A stretch of DNA of 64,000 nt from Candidatus Kuenenia stuttgartensis (GCA_945860915.1 CAMARR010000005.1:21018-85017), one strand, 5' to 3'; positions 17,077 to 26,276 are shown, numbered from the stretch's first letter. The notes: generated from the sequence alone by a model not told the origin. A program made the numbers and translations.

Positions 17077-17840
17077 CCCTGCTTCAGGTTCAAAATCTCT
17101 CCGTGTCGTATGGAAATCAGCGCGTTCTGAGCGACTTTTCACTCACATTAAATCAAGGCGAGACCGTCGCCCTGATCGGATCGTCCGGTTCTGGAAAAAC
17201 TACCGCCGCGCTTGCGCTCTTAGGGCTCCTTTCTCCGTCGGCCCGCGTGGACGTTCGCCATGCGACCTTCGAAGGAATCGACCTTTTCCCTCGACATGCG
17301 AGTCCGCTCTTGGGTCACAGAATCGGATGTGTATTCCAAGATCCCCGAGCGTCCTTGACACCACACATTCGTGTCGGCGATCAAATAGACGAAGCGTTCG
17401 AAGTCTCCGGAGTACCGCCCGCCGATCGTCGCCAGAAGACGGTTCTGTTGCTCGACGAGCTTGGCGTTCCAGACGCGCGGGCGAGATCTGACGCCTATCC
17501 TCACGAGCTTTCTGGAGGACTCTGTCAACGTGTTGCCATTGCGATGGCCCTTGCCGGAATGCCGGCGTGTCTCGTTGCTGACGAACCCACGACGGCACTT
17601 GATGTGACGGTTCAGATTCAAGTTCTAAAAATCCTCCGACGGATGACCGAGCAACGACGAGTAGCGACGCTGCTTATTTCGCATGACATGGGCGTCGTCG
17701 CCGCGCTCGCAGATCGAGTCATCGTCCTAGATCACGGGAGCGTCGTCGAGGAAGGCACTGTCTCGAACGTGCTTGAATCTCCACGTCATCCGGCCACTCA
17801 GGCACTCTTGGCACATGCCTCGATTGGAGGCCGCCAATGA
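17073..17840 (+). CDS. Peptide-type ABC transporter ATPase, OppD-like
   Basis: A 255-residue ABC ATPase with Walker A GSSGSGKTT, Q-loop region CVFQDPRASLTPHIRVGDQI, signature LSGGLCQRV and Walker B CLVADEPTTALDVTVQ, the exact OppD style. The switch histidine lies in LLISHDMGVVAALADRV. It is shorter than enteric OppD because it ends soon after HPATQALLAH, without the C-terminal oligopeptide-transporter extension that can carry an iron-sulfur cluster. It acts with the OppF-like protein encoded next (ATGA overlap). Confidence 0.93.
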   Translation: MTLLQVQNLSVSYGNQRVLSDFSLTLNQGETVALIGSSGSGKTTAALALLGLLSPSARVDVRHATFEGIDLFPRHASPLLGHRIGCVFQDPRASLTPHIRVGDQIDEAFEVSGVPPADRRQKTVLLLDELGVPDARARSDAYPHELSGGLCQRVAIAMALAGMPACLVADEPTTALDVTVQIQVLKILRRMTEQRRVATLLISHDMGVVAALADRVIVLDHGSVVEEGTVSNVLESPRHPATQALLAHASIGGRQ

Positions 17841-18790
17841 CGTCCATCCTTGAAGTGAAGGACGTTGACGTGACATTCCGTCCGTCGGGTCTCCCAGCAA
17901 CGCGGGCCGTAATCGGCGCCTCATTGGCCCTCCGCCAAGGAACGTCTCTCGCGCTTGTCGGCGAATCTGGCTCTGGAAAAACCACGCTTGCGCGTGCAGT
18001 CCTCGGGCTTATCCCGAGGGACTCAGGCGAAATCAAAGTATTTGGCGACGCGCTTCCCAAGAATCCACGCGAAGTCCCCCTTGCGATGCGTCGGCGCATG
18101 CAGCCTTTGTTTCAGGACCCAGGCGCATCGCTCGACCCAATGTGGCGGGTCGGTGATCTTCTGATGGAGGCCATGGAAGTGACGGGTTCGGTGGAGCAAG
18201 CGCAATACGATGCCGAAATCTCAATATGGATGAACGCGCTTGGCCTCGATCGCGACCTTTTAACCCGCAGGGCCCATGAACTCTCGGGCGGGCAGAAGCA
18301 ACGCATGGCGCTAGCCCGGGCGTTAGTCACAGGGGCCAAGTTGCTCGTCTTGGACGAGCCGCTAACAGCACTCGACCCACCGGCTCAGCGCGCAGCATCC
18401 GAGCTTTTGCTCAACTTGAAACGGGCCCATGGAATCTCGTCGCTTCTTGTTTCACACGATATCGGCCTTGTCCGGTTCCTCGCTGATGACGTCGCCGTCA
18501 TGTATCGCGGGCGTATCGTCGAGTCAGGCTGCACGGAAGACGTCCTTGCTAAACCAAAGCACCCGTACACATCGCTTTTGCTCGCGAGTGTCCTACCCAC
18601 GCAGCCTCTGGCTGCGCGGGGTCGTCTTGCGAGCCTTCCCGAAGACCACGTCACCGAGCAACCTTTGGCCGGCTGTGCCTTCGCACCACGTTGTCTACAC
18701 GCCATCGCGAAATGCCACATCGACACCCCTTCGCTTTCAGCGGTTCCGTCAGGAGCTGGGCACGCCGTTGCGTGTCCCGTTGTGGTCTAA
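17837..18790 (+). CDS. Peptide-type ABC transporter ATPase, OppF-like
   Basis: A 317-residue ABC ATPase with Walker A GESGSGKTT, signature LSGGQKQRM and Walker B LLVLDEPLTALD. The C-terminal oligopeptide-transporter region is present (HPYTSLLLASVLP, then GCAFAPRCLHAIAKC), with three cysteines in the spacing known from Opp/Dpp ATPases. It is the last gene of the five-gene rightward operon and overlaps the convergent zinc-ribbon gene by four bases, so no separate terminator region exists between them. Confidence 0.93.
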   Translation: MTSILEVKDVDVTFRPSGLPATRAVIGASLALRQGTSLALVGESGSGKTTLARAVLGLIPRDSGEIKVFGDALPKNPREVPLAMRRRMQPLFQDPGASLDPMWRVGDLLMEAMEVTGSVEQAQYDAEISIWMNALGLDRDLLTRRAHELSGGQKQRMALARALVTGAKLLVLDEPLTALDPPAQRAASELLLNLKRAHGISSLLVSHDIGLVRFLADDVAVMYRGRIVESGCTEDVLAKPKHPYTSLLLASVLPTQPLAARGRLASLPEDHVTEQPLAGCAFAPRCLHAIAKCHIDTPSLSAVPSGAGHAVACPVVV

Positions 18791-19881
18791 CGTCGACGGC
18801 TCAAATCCAGCCACGTCGTACGCCAGTATCCGTCGAGTCCCGTCAGGTTTGCATTCACGAGGCGGACTCGGTTGAGCTCTCTCAGGGCATCGTCGAATCT
18901 CGACGCAAGCAAGAGCGCTTCGATAAGTGCCTTCCCCGCTTCAAGATCTCGAGGCGACTCTGCCGCTGACTCCGTAAGTCGACTTACTGCGACGTCCAAG
19001 CGCGATCCTGCGCCTCGAATCGTCCCATCGTGGCCAAGCGCCGCGATCACCCCCGCGAGAAACTTGGCGCGCGCGCGGCCGGCCCCTGGCGGGAGTTGCG
19101 CACACGCGGCTTCGGCGCGTCGTTCGGCCTCGCGAATTCGCCCACAGCCGAGCAATGCGCCGGCGATGAGGTCTTGCGCCTCAGGATCAACGGCAAGCGG
19201 CTCTAACATCTCAATCACTCGGCGAAATTTCCCGAATCCAAGATAGGCCCGTGCGATTCCTAGTGCTTTAGTGCGAGCATCAGCGCGGACCTCCGCCGCT
19301 CGTTCGAACAGGTCAGGAGCGTCCGGCTCGGGGCCTTCAATGACGTAGCGCGCGACTGTCAGATCGTGGCGACGTACATAGAGGCCCAAGGTCGTTGGCT
19401 CCGGATCAGCGTCCAGCGAGTCTGAGCCAGGCCAGACTTGGATCCCCAAAAATCGCATCGCATCCATCCGACGCGTTGCTTCATCGGGTCCCGCGGCAAC
19501 GTAGACCCTCACCAAATCGGCAGGGACCTTCGCGGGCGGCGCAGTTGATTTGCGGCTCCGTTCGTCAATGGGGCGTTCAAGAATGGCGGCGACCATGACG
19601 CTCCTCGTAGTCGGGACTAAGGCGAGGCGGCATTTGCTGCACCTTTTTGATTCTCCGACATGCTCGGCAAGACACCGTGGACAAATGCGGACCACGTCGT
19701 CGTGTTCAAATAGATCCAAAAGCGGGTCGATGAGTGGATCACCCTCCTCGGGCTTCCCCGGCTTGAATCCGTCAAGTTGCAAGGGGGTCGCGCAAATCGG
19801 ACAGCGCCGCGCGCCCGCTTGGACGTCGGTCTCGCACTTCGGACATCGAATCGGTAATCCCACGACCCTAAAACATACCAA
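18787..19881 (-). CDS. Double zinc-ribbon protein with helical (TPR-like) repeats
   Basis: A 364-residue protein. The N-terminus carries two zinc ribbons, the first with CPKC and CPIC knuckles and the second with CPRC and CSKC. A small alpha/beta domain follows (about 120-195; VRVYVAAGPDEATRRMDAMRFLG), then 150 residues of Ala/Arg/Leu-rich helix pairs resembling TPR repeats (ALGIARAYLGFGKFRRVIEMLEPL). No membrane segment is seen, so it is probably cytoplasmic and may act as a scaffold. The frame starts with a TTG at 19881; a GTG at 19863 (giving MGLPIRCPKC) is an equally good start. It converges on the oppF-like gene with a four-base overlap. Function unknown. Confidence 0.7.
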   Translation of the reverse strand: MVCFRVVGLPIRCPKCETDVQAGARRCPICATPLQLDGFKPGKPEEGDPLIDPLLDLFEHDDVVRICPRCLAEHVGESKRCSKCRLALVPTTRSVMVAAILERPIDERSRKSTAPPAKVPADLVRVYVAAGPDEATRRMDAMRFLGIQVWPGSDSLDADPEPTTLGLYVRRHDLTVARYVIEGPEPDAPDLFERAAEVRADARTKALGIARAYLGFGKFRRVIEMLEPLAVDPEAQDLIAGALLGCGRIREAERRAEAACAQLPPGAGRARAKFLAGVIAALGHDGTIRGAGSRLDVAVSRLTESAAESPRDLEAGKALIEALLLASRFDDALRELNRVRLVNANLTGLDGYWRTTWLDLSRRR

Positions 19882-19943
19882 CCTAGTAGGATTTTGACTG
19901 AATCAAGCCACGCCACACCTCACGTCGAACGTGGGGATATCCC

Positions 19944-21794
19944 ATGTCAAAGCCTCAAGCCGAATCAAATGACGGGCTCGTCCAGATTGCGACGCCTCTT
20001 CAAGGCGCCCGTTCGGCGGTGGCGTCGATCGCCTTCGGCATTTTCTTAATCCTGATCGCCGGGACTCCGATATTAGATGCGTTCCGTCAAGGGCCTCCGC
20101 CCAAACTCACCGGTGCAGAGAAACTCACTGCAGAGACTATGCGCGCTAAGGCGAAGTGGATGAACGGCACGCGAGCGGCGATCATCGCTGCGGATCTCAA
20201 GGACAACTCGGAAGTCAGACGCCTTGCGCTTCCCTACTGGGCGACCACCCTATGGCGGGTATTCGGCGAAGTCAATCGTGCGTTGGTCGGCGGTAGCGAA
20301 GATTGGATCTTCCTGCGCGAACGGGCGAAGACGAATCCACTTTCTGATGCGCGTCTCATCGGCCTCGTGGCCGCAACCGTTGCATGTGCCGACCGCCGAA
20401 TTGCCGCGCAAGGCATCGACCCCATTGTTCTCCTTATTCCACGCAAGGAAACAGTCGCGAACGACCATCTTCCGAAAGTAATCATGGCGCGTCCGCACCT
20501 CGACGCCGCGGTTCTCCGCGCCACGCGCGCCCATGGAGTGCGAGTGCCGGATCTTGAGGTTCGATTCAGTGGGCACAAGCCTGACGCGATCTATCACAAG
20601 TCTGATTCCCATTGGAACGATTCCGGTTCGCTCATTGCGGCTCAAGCAGTGGCATCGATGCTCGGCATTGCGAACGCCGATGAACGCGGGGCAGAGCTCA
20701 AGCGCGAGCCGCTTTGGTATGAAACAGGTGATGCGCTGCGAATGAGCGCCGTCACACGTGTCGATCGCACAAACCCCCTCGGTGCAGGCGAATGGGATGT
20801 GCGAATTCGCCCTCCCAAGTCGCCCGACATCCCTTGGGACGAGAAGGCGACTCCCCCGATGACCGATCTCGCATTGCTCGGGACCAGTTTCTCCGCGCAC
20901 TCACGCCTCCGTGCCAATCTTTCCTGGCTCACCAAGCAGCCGATCTGGTCAGGAGCGCGGCCAGGAATGGGTCCGATGGTTCCTCTGGAGGACCTGATCA
21001 AGAAGCGGCCTGGTGGAGTCCTCCCGAAGCGTCTGGTCTGGGAAATCCCCCTCAATTACCTGATTTGCCTCTCAGTCCCCCTTGACCGGCTCGCCAATTT
21101 CATCGCAATCGCGCCTGCTCCCAATGTGGATCAGCTTGCTTCAACGGGATCCCTGAATGGCCTGATGAGCCAGAAGAGCACCCTAGTACCCGGCAATCAC
21201 ACATTGAACGGCGAGCTCATCGCGAAAACCAACAATGAGGCGATCCTCCACCCAGGAACTGGAGTCCTCGCGTACCGAATTCGAGGTCTCGCTAGCGCCG
21301 ATGCGCAGATCATGACCGTTTCAGAGGGAACTCGCATCATCGCTCCGTGGCGCGCGGGTGTCGTTGAAATCGTCGTACCCGTCATCGCATGGAAGAGAAC
21401 GTCGGAGTGCTCCGTCCACCTGCGAGCCCCAAAGGGGACCGTCGTACGTGTTGACTCAGTCGAACTCGTCACGGACTGCAGACGCGATACAGCTGAACTT
21501 TCCGCACCGTGGTTGCCCCACCGACTCGATCATGTCGTAGTGGACGTGGATGCCACGAACAAACAAACGTGCGCGTTCACCGTGACCGCATTCTGCTCTA
21601 GCGGCAAAACGGTGACGATAGGAACGGCGGCTGGCGCGAGGCCCGACTCCAAGCACTACTTCGCCGTGGCAAGCTGTGTCGATGAGTCGATCGTGAAGCT
21701 CGACGTGGTGTCGGACAACCCGAAGGCCCTCGTTACGGTGAAGCGCGCGCCTTGGATCGCCCCCGTCGCGCCCACCGATTCCAGGCCAAAATAG
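19944..21794 (+). CDS. AlgX/AlgJ-like SGNH-fold O-acetyltransferase
   Basis: A 616-residue protein. One N-terminal membrane or signal segment (about 26-43) is followed by an AlgX/AlgJ-type SGNH domain. The catalytic Asp-His pair sits in SDSHWN (220-225), and the Ser lies in LLGTSFSAH (311-319), which matches the conserved GTS motif. In alginate and other exopolysaccharide systems such proteins transfer acetyl groups in the periplasm, fed by an MBOAT partner. No MBOAT gene is nearby; instead the convergent neighbour encodes another multi-spanning acyltransferase type. The C-terminal 250 residues are beta-rich and may bind carbohydrate. The 3' end overlaps the convergent gene by 62 bases. The polymer acted upon is unknown. 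Confidence 0.8.
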   Translation: MSKPQAESNDGLVQIATPLQGARSAVASIAFGIFLILIAGTPILDAFRQGPPPKLTGAEKLTAETMRAKAKWMNGTRAAIIAADLKDNSEVRRLALPYWATTLWRVFGEVNRALVGGSEDWIFLRERAKTNPLSDARLIGLVAATVACADRRIAAQGIDPIVLLIPRKETVANDHLPKVIMARPHLDAAVLRATRAHGVRVPDLEVRFSGHKPDAIYHKSDSHWNDSGSLIAAQAVASMLGIANADERGAELKREPLWYETGDALRMSAVTRVDRTNPLGAGEWDVRIRPPKSPDIPWDEKATPPMTDLALLGTSFSAHSRLRANLSWLTKQPIWSGARPGMGPMVPLEDLIKKRPGGVLPKRLVWEIPLNYLICLSVPLDRLANFIAIAPAPNVDQLASTGSLNGLMSQKSTLVPGNHTLNGELIAKTNNEAILHPGTGVLAYRIRGLASADAQIMTVSEGTRIIAPWRAGVVEIVVPVIAWKRTSECSVHLRAPKGTVVRVDSVELVTDCRRDTAELSAPWLPHRLDHVVVDVDATNKQTCAFTVTAFCSSGKTVTIGTAAGARPDSKHYFAVASCVDESIVKLDVVSDNPKALVTVKRAPWIAPVAPTDSRPK

Positions 21795-22806
21795 AGCCGA
21801 GCGTTGCTGCCGTCGTTAAGACGGCGAGCCCGAACCAGGCTGGCCAATCGCATTTACCTTGAAGCGGACTGAGGAACGGAATCCCAAAGAGACCAAAAAT
21901 CAGGCACAGGTGGATGCAGTACGCGGCGAGGGATTCGGATCCGGCGAGTTTGAGTAGTCGGAATATCGGCGAAAGGCGCGTCACCAACCCCTGAGCACCC
22001 GATTCAATCGCATCCAACGCCAAGAGGATCGCTGCGATCTTCCACATTCGTTGGCAAGCATTGGGGAAAATCCACGTATTGGGCCCCGGCATGAATTCGA
22101 GAATTCCGCTGGTCTGAGACGCAAGTACGCCAAACAACAGCGCCATAGCCACGAGGCTTAGGCGGAGCCCGCGTCGTCCGAAAACGGTAAGCGCCGCCCC
22201 GCAACTCATCCCAATGAGGACGATTCCGCCCCAAGGGAACACCGGAAACATGGATCCAGACCGCGTCGAGGTGAAGTACGACAATGCTGTCGTTGTGTGC
22301 CCTTCTGCAAGCGGTGCGGCAACAAGCAGTCCAACGCCGGCGAGGGCCGTCAGGCTTAAGAGAATCTTCGGGTACCTCCCCACGACATGAAGCACGAGCA
22401 TTCCGATCAACATGGATCCGAGGATGCAGCCTAATATGTCTACTTTAAGCCAGTGTTCCCACTTGGGATCTCGGAAGACGGGCTGCCCAAGCACTCGCAT
22501 CAGGATGGTCGCAGATGCGAGAGTCCGAACGCGGCCCCAGGCAGCAACTCTGCGATCCTGCAACCCATCAGTGCTCCCGATCAGAACGGAATATCCTAGG
22601 GAAACCCCGGCGAGAAGAAGAAACGATGGTGCCCCAAGCCCATTAACCACATCAAGGAACGAACGAAGCCAGTCGCCGTTGTGACTTGGATGCAAAAGAA
22701 CGAGCGAATGGCCCTCGATCATCACCAGAACCGACAGACCTCGATGCCAGTCGATAGCCTGAATCCTTATTGGGCGCACAGGGACGAGCTGATGTGATTC
22801 GGTCAC
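21733..22806 (-). CDS. Multi-spanning acyltransferase, DUF1624/HGSNAT type
   Basis: A 357-residue integral membrane protein with about ten hydrophobic helices. The N-terminal signature AIDWHRGLSVLVMIEGHSL carries the Asp-Arg-Gly and the His expected in heparan-alpha-glucosaminide N-acetyltransferase-like proteins, which pass an acyl group from cytoplasmic acyl-CoA across the membrane. The GTG at 22806 was chosen because a GGGGTG ribosome-binding-like stretch precedes it and it avoids overlap with the upstream DoxX-like gene. The C-terminal 20 codons overlap the convergent AlgX-like gene. The two could form an acyl donor/acceptor pair, but that is conjecture from position. Confidence 0.75.
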   Translation of the reverse strand: MTESHQLVPVRPIRIQAIDWHRGLSVLVMIEGHSLVLLHPSHNGDWLRSFLDVVNGLGAPSFLLLAGVSLGYSVLIGSTDGLQDRRVAAWGRVRTLASATILMRVLGQPVFRDPKWEHWLKVDILGCILGSMLIGMLVLHVVGRYPKILLSLTALAGVGLLVAAPLAEGHTTTALSYFTSTRSGSMFPVFPWGGIVLIGMSCGAALTVFGRRGLRLSLVAMALLFGVLASQTSGILEFMPGPNTWIFPNACQRMWKIAAILLALDAIESGAQGLVTRLSPIFRLLKLAGSESLAAYCIHLCLIFGLFGIPFLSPLQGKCDWPAWFGLAVLTTAATLGSILAWNRWARRGRSKARASP

Positions 22807-22837
22807 GCGGTACGCACCCCATAATGTGTCGCGACAG

Positions 22838-23281
22838 TCATTCTGGGCTTCGCGGTGTTGGAAGGAGCGACTCCTTGAGCGCACCAAATGTCGGGATAAG
22901 GACGATCATTGCAGCAATGGCTAAAGACGTGGCCAAAAGCGAGGCCCCCATCGGAAGCCCGAACGCAAAGTCCATCACAGCGACGTTGACCATCAGTGGA
23001 AATGCGAAGAGCGCACCGAGCCGGTGCGTTCTCGGAATCAGACATAACACTCCGGCGACGAGCTCGGTCATGCCCAGGAATCTGCCGTAGGAGGGTGCGT
23101 AGCCAAAGAACAGCCAAACTAAGGTGGCCGGATTTCCCGATTTGGCTTCGAAAGTCCAGTCACGGTTGTAGATGAATTGACCATCTTCGGCCGGGAGCTT
23201 GATAGCTCCGTAGAGCACCAGCGCGACACCGAGTCCATGGCGAAGAAGCGCCAGAAGGACAGGGTGGGTCAGGATGCGCAT
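22838..23281 (-). CDS. DoxX-like integral membrane protein
   Basis: A 147-residue protein with four hydrophobic helices, of DoxX/DoxD type. Typical elements are an early LLRHGLGVALVLYGAIKL helix, then YGRFLGMTELVAGVLCLIPRTHRLGALFAFPLMVNV, close to the E-x-x-x-G-x-x-L-x-x-P pattern of the family. DoxX proteins are linked to redox or quinone-associated membrane functions, but the role varies. The ATG at 23281 was chosen because upstream codons of the longer frame run into the divergent gene and have no membrane-protein character. It is 31 bases ahead of the acyltransferase gene, probably in one operon. Confidence 0.75.
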   Translation of the reverse strand: MRILTHPVLLALLRHGLGVALVLYGAIKLPAEDGQFIYNRDWTFEAKSGNPATLVWLFFGYAPSYGRFLGMTELVAGVLCLIPRTHRLGALFAFPLMVNVAVMDFAFGLPMGASLLATSLAIAAMIVLIPTFGALKESLLPTPRSPE

Positions 23282-23353
23282 GAGGTGGGGCACAGAGCGT
23301 GAGTCTATCCAAAGGAACTTGCCGTGGTGGCACTCCTCACCCAAGATCCACGC

Positions 23354-25273
23354 ATGTCCGAACGCTCGCCATCGCACACCCTGATAGCTCTCATACCCGC
23401 CCTCCTTGCGGTTGCAATCGGCTGGGGTGGGCTGCACGGTGCGTTCGTACGTGATGATCTCGATTATGTCTCGGGCAACCCGCATGTAGTCTGCGGAGTG
23501 TCGCCATGGGTCGCGTGGAACTCTCCCTTCCAGCCGCTGAAATCGCTTGGCCTTTGGCGACCGCTAGCCACGGTGTCCCTCGCCCTCGATGCGAAAATCG
23601 CGCACAGCACCGGCGATCCCTCGACGACGTGGCCCTTCCACCTCACGAACTTGCTGCTTGCCGGTATCGCAGCCGGCGCGACTGCGCTTCTCGCTTTGCG
23701 ACTAGGTGTCAGTTCGGTTGGGAGCGTTATCGCCGGCGCCGCCGTCGCGCTTCACCCCGCGCGAACCGAAGCGGTGCTTTGGATCTCCGGGCGCGCAGAG
23801 TGCCTCATGACGGCGGCGGTGCTTGCAACCCTTCTCTTGGCATTTCGCCCTTCAAACTTAAGACGCGATCTCACTCTCGCGGTGTTGACGTTTTTAGCGT
23901 GTAGTTCCAAGGAGCAAGCGTTCGTGTTGCCGATGCTTGTGGCGTTGCTCCCTTTCGACTCCTCTCGAGAGCGCATCCGCGCCATGGCCCCTGTTGTCCT
24001 CGCGACCAGCGTGACGTTTACATGGCGCACCTTGGTCGTCGGCGGACCTGGACTCGCCGACGGGATGAGCGTCCTGCCTGGTGTCGGCTTCGTCGAACGC
24101 ATCCCTTACGGCTTGGCGTTTCTAGGTGACTATCTCCTCTCGGCGTTCGGATCGACCCTCATATCTGAATATGACGAACCAAGATCGGCCCCCTCGGGCT
24201 CGAGTTTCTTGTCACAAGTTGGAATCCTGTCCCTATTCCTTGCCATCGCTGTACTCGTAGCGGGTAAGGCACGCGGGTATTGGAAAAAGGGTCTAAGCGC
24301 ATCTGATGACACAGCGCCCAACAGAGCTGCCGAGTTTGGGGTTTGGTTGTTCATTGTTCCGCTACTTCCCGTCCTCAATGTGTTGATGCGGACCGGTGAG
24401 CATTTTGCCGAGCGCTTCTTGGCCTTGCCGCTTTGTGGGTTCGCAATCCACTACTGCGGGCTCCTCTTCCGCGAGACCAGGTCACAGCCCACAAGCGTAA
24501 TCCGTCGTTACGCGATTCCGTTCGCGGCCACGATCTTGCTCATCGCGTGTGGCTCCGCATTTCAACGTCGTATCGATGATTGGGCGTCACCCGACGCCGT
24601 CGTCGCCGCGCTCATGCGTGATACCCCGAACTCAGCCTCGGCAACATTCCTTGCTTCAGCGCAAGCACTCGAGCCAGCCGAATCCGGCCGAAATCGGAAT
24701 CCGGCGGCGGGACGCGAGTACCTTCGACTGACACTCGAGCGCCATCCACAGCACATTGGAGCACGCACGGCGCTCGCGCTTCTCGACGCCCAAGAGGCCG
24801 AGCGTACGGGCGACCAACTGAAACTTCGTCAGACCCGGCTGTTTCTCGAAGAGACGCTCGCCATGGCTCCGGCATGCGACCAGATTCGCGGCGCACTGGG
24901 GCTCGTCGCAAAGGCGCAAGGCGACAACAAGACTGCTATCGCAATGCTTGAGGCTGAACTCACGCGAATGCCTGCGCACCTCGCATGGGCGCTTCCTTTG
25001 GCAGAGCTACTCGATGGCCAAGGCGACCGACTCGGTGCCGCTTCGGTTCGCCAACGGGTGGAACGAGCCATGCGCAACCAGTGGCGCATCGAACCCGGAT
25101 TTGCTCCGGTAGCCGCATCCTACGTCTGGGCACTTGCTGAGCCGCTAGGGCAACCCTTGGAGGCGCTAGATGTACTCAACGCCTCGCTCAAGGCCGCCGA
25201 GGTCCCGAACATGAGGACTCAGCTCGAAGGGCTACGCACCGCGCTTCGAGACCGCGGTTCGTTGCCGAGGTAG
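23354..25273 (+). CDS. TMTC-like membrane glycosyltransferase with C-terminal TPR repeats
   Basis: A 639-residue protein. The first 420 residues are multi-spanning with features of GT-C/TMTC-type mannosyltransferase-like proteins: FVRDDLDYV with the acidic pair after helix 1, WRPLATVSLALD, and VALHPARTEAVLWISGRAE, which matches the conserved HPxxTExVxWISGRxE segment. The last 220 residues are helical repeats (EYLRLTLERHPQHIGARTALALLDAQEAE and later units), probably TPRs in the periplasm or cytoplasm. A GTG at 23324 is in frame, but the ATG at 23354 gives a typical N-terminus. The sugar and acceptor are unknown. It diverges from the DoxX-like gene and converges on ridA. Confidence 0.8.
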   Translation: MSERSPSHTLIALIPALLAVAIGWGGLHGAFVRDDLDYVSGNPHVVCGVSPWVAWNSPFQPLKSLGLWRPLATVSLALDAKIAHSTGDPSTTWPFHLTNLLLAGIAAGATALLALRLGVSSVGSVIAGAAVALHPARTEAVLWISGRAECLMTAAVLATLLLAFRPSNLRRDLTLAVLTFLACSSKEQAFVLPMLVALLPFDSSRERIRAMAPVVLATSVTFTWRTLVVGGPGLADGMSVLPGVGFVERIPYGLAFLGDYLLSAFGSTLISEYDEPRSAPSGSSFLSQVGILSLFLAIAVLVAGKARGYWKKGLSASDDTAPNRAAEFGVWLFIVPLLPVLNVLMRTGEHFAERFLALPLCGFAIHYCGLLFRETRSQPTSVIRRYAIPFAATILLIACGSAFQRRIDDWASPDAVVAALMRDTPNSASATFLASAQALEPAESGRNRNPAAGREYLRLTLERHPQHIGARTALALLDAQEAERTGDQLKLRQTRLFLEETLAMAPACDQIRGALGLVAKAQGDNKTAIAMLEAELTRMPAHLAWALPLAELLDGQGDRLGAASVRQRVERAMRNQWRIEPGFAPVAASYVWALAEPLGQPLEALDVLNASLKAAEVPNMRTQLEGLRTALRDRGSLPR

Positions 25274-25276
25274 CTC

Positions 25277-25693
25277 TTAGCGGTGAGATAGGCGCCGAGC
25301 GTGGCCGATCAGCGCAACGCAGTCGATCTCGACCAACGCGTCCTTTGGAAGCCGCGATGCCTCAACGGTGGCCCGGGCGGGCGGGTCTTGGGTGAACATC
25401 TTCGCGTACTCTGCGTTCATCGCAGCAAAATCATCCATGGACCGCAGATAGACCGTGCATTTCACGACATCGCGCGCGTCACATCCGGCCGCAGCGAGCA
25501 CCGCCGCAAGATTCGCAAGGACTTGAATCGTCTGATCCGTGACGTCGCCCGGCACGAGCGTGCCAGTCGAAGGATTAATCGCCACCTGACCGGAGCACCA
25601 CACCATGCCATTTGCGATGACGGCTTGGCTATAGGGTCCGATCGCAGCTGGCGCGGCAGTCGTACGAACGATGGATGTCATGTGGTCGGTCAT
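25277..25693 (-). CDS. ridA: RidA/YjgF family enamine/imine deaminase
   Basis: A 138-residue member of the RidA family, which hydrolyses reactive enamine or imine intermediates released by PLP enzymes. Family signatures are visible: APAAIGPYSQAVIANGMVWCSGQ, the central ARDVVKCTVYL and the C-terminal PPARATVEASRLPKDALVEIDCVA with the substrate-binding Arg in PARATVE. It is coupled to coaD by an ATGA overlap and lies three bases from the convergent TPR gene. The link to CoA synthesis is probably only transcriptional. Confidence 0.93.
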   Translation of the reverse strand: MTDHMTSIVRTTAAPAAIGPYSQAVIANGMVWCSGQVAINPSTGTLVPGDVTDQTIQVLANLAAVLAAAGCDARDVVKCTVYLRSMDDFAAMNAEYAKMFTQDPPARATVEASRLPKDALVEIDCVALIGHARRLSHR

Positions 25694-26184
25694 GGTCGAT
25701 TCTCAGGCTTAAGGCGTGTTCGGAGCATTGCAGAGACGTGCGGTGGGACAAACGCGTCAACGGAACCACCCACTGAAACAATCTCTTTGATGAGTCGGCT
25801 CGACGTGAAGGACCATCGCTCCCCCGGCATCACGAAGACGCTCTCGATCTCGGGAGCGAAGGAGCGATTGGTCAGCGCCATGGCGTATTCGGACTCGAAG
25901 TCGGACACAGTCCGGAGCCCGCGAAGGATGACGCTGAGGCCACGGGCACGAGCAAAGTCCACGGCAAGGCCATGAAAAATCTCGATTTCAACGTTCGGCA
26001 GGTCGGAGACCTCCGACCGAATCATGTCGGCCCGCTCCTCAGCCGTAAATAGTGGCCGCTTCTCCGAGTTTCTGCCGACAGCAATCACGAGGCAGTCAAA
26101 GAGCGCGGCGGCACGACGAATCAAGTCGAGGTGGCCGTAGGTCACCGGGTCAAAGCTCCCCGGATATATCGCTCGATTCTTCAT
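25690..26184 (-). CDS. coaD: Pantetheine-phosphate adenylyltransferase
   Basis: A 164-residue enzyme of the penultimate step of coenzyme A synthesis (phosphopantetheine plus ATP to dephospho-CoA). The nucleotidyltransferase signature is clear: YPGSFDPVTYGHLDLI with the HxGH-type motif at 15-18 (TYGH). It is followed by the LRGLRTVSDFESEYAMALTN region and the C-terminal SFTSSRLIKEI (ISSS/TSSR) motif. Length and motifs are those of standard bacterial CoaD. It is the first gene of a two-gene unit with ridA and diverges from metG across a 92-base gap. Confidence 0.97.
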   Translation of the reverse strand: MKNRAIYPGSFDPVTYGHLDLIRRAAALFDCLVIAVGRNSEKRPLFTAEERADMIRSEVSDLPNVEIEIFHGLAVDFARARGLSVILRGLRTVSDFESEYAMALTNRSFAPEIESVFVMPGERWSFTSSRLIKEIVSVGGSVDAFVPPHVSAMLRTRLKPENRP

Positions 26185-26276
26185 GGCGAGGTCCCTCGGT
26201 CAACCACCAAACAGGGTGGATAGTTCCGGATGCTATCAGCAAAGGCGAATCGTCGAGGACGCGCTAACATCCTCCC

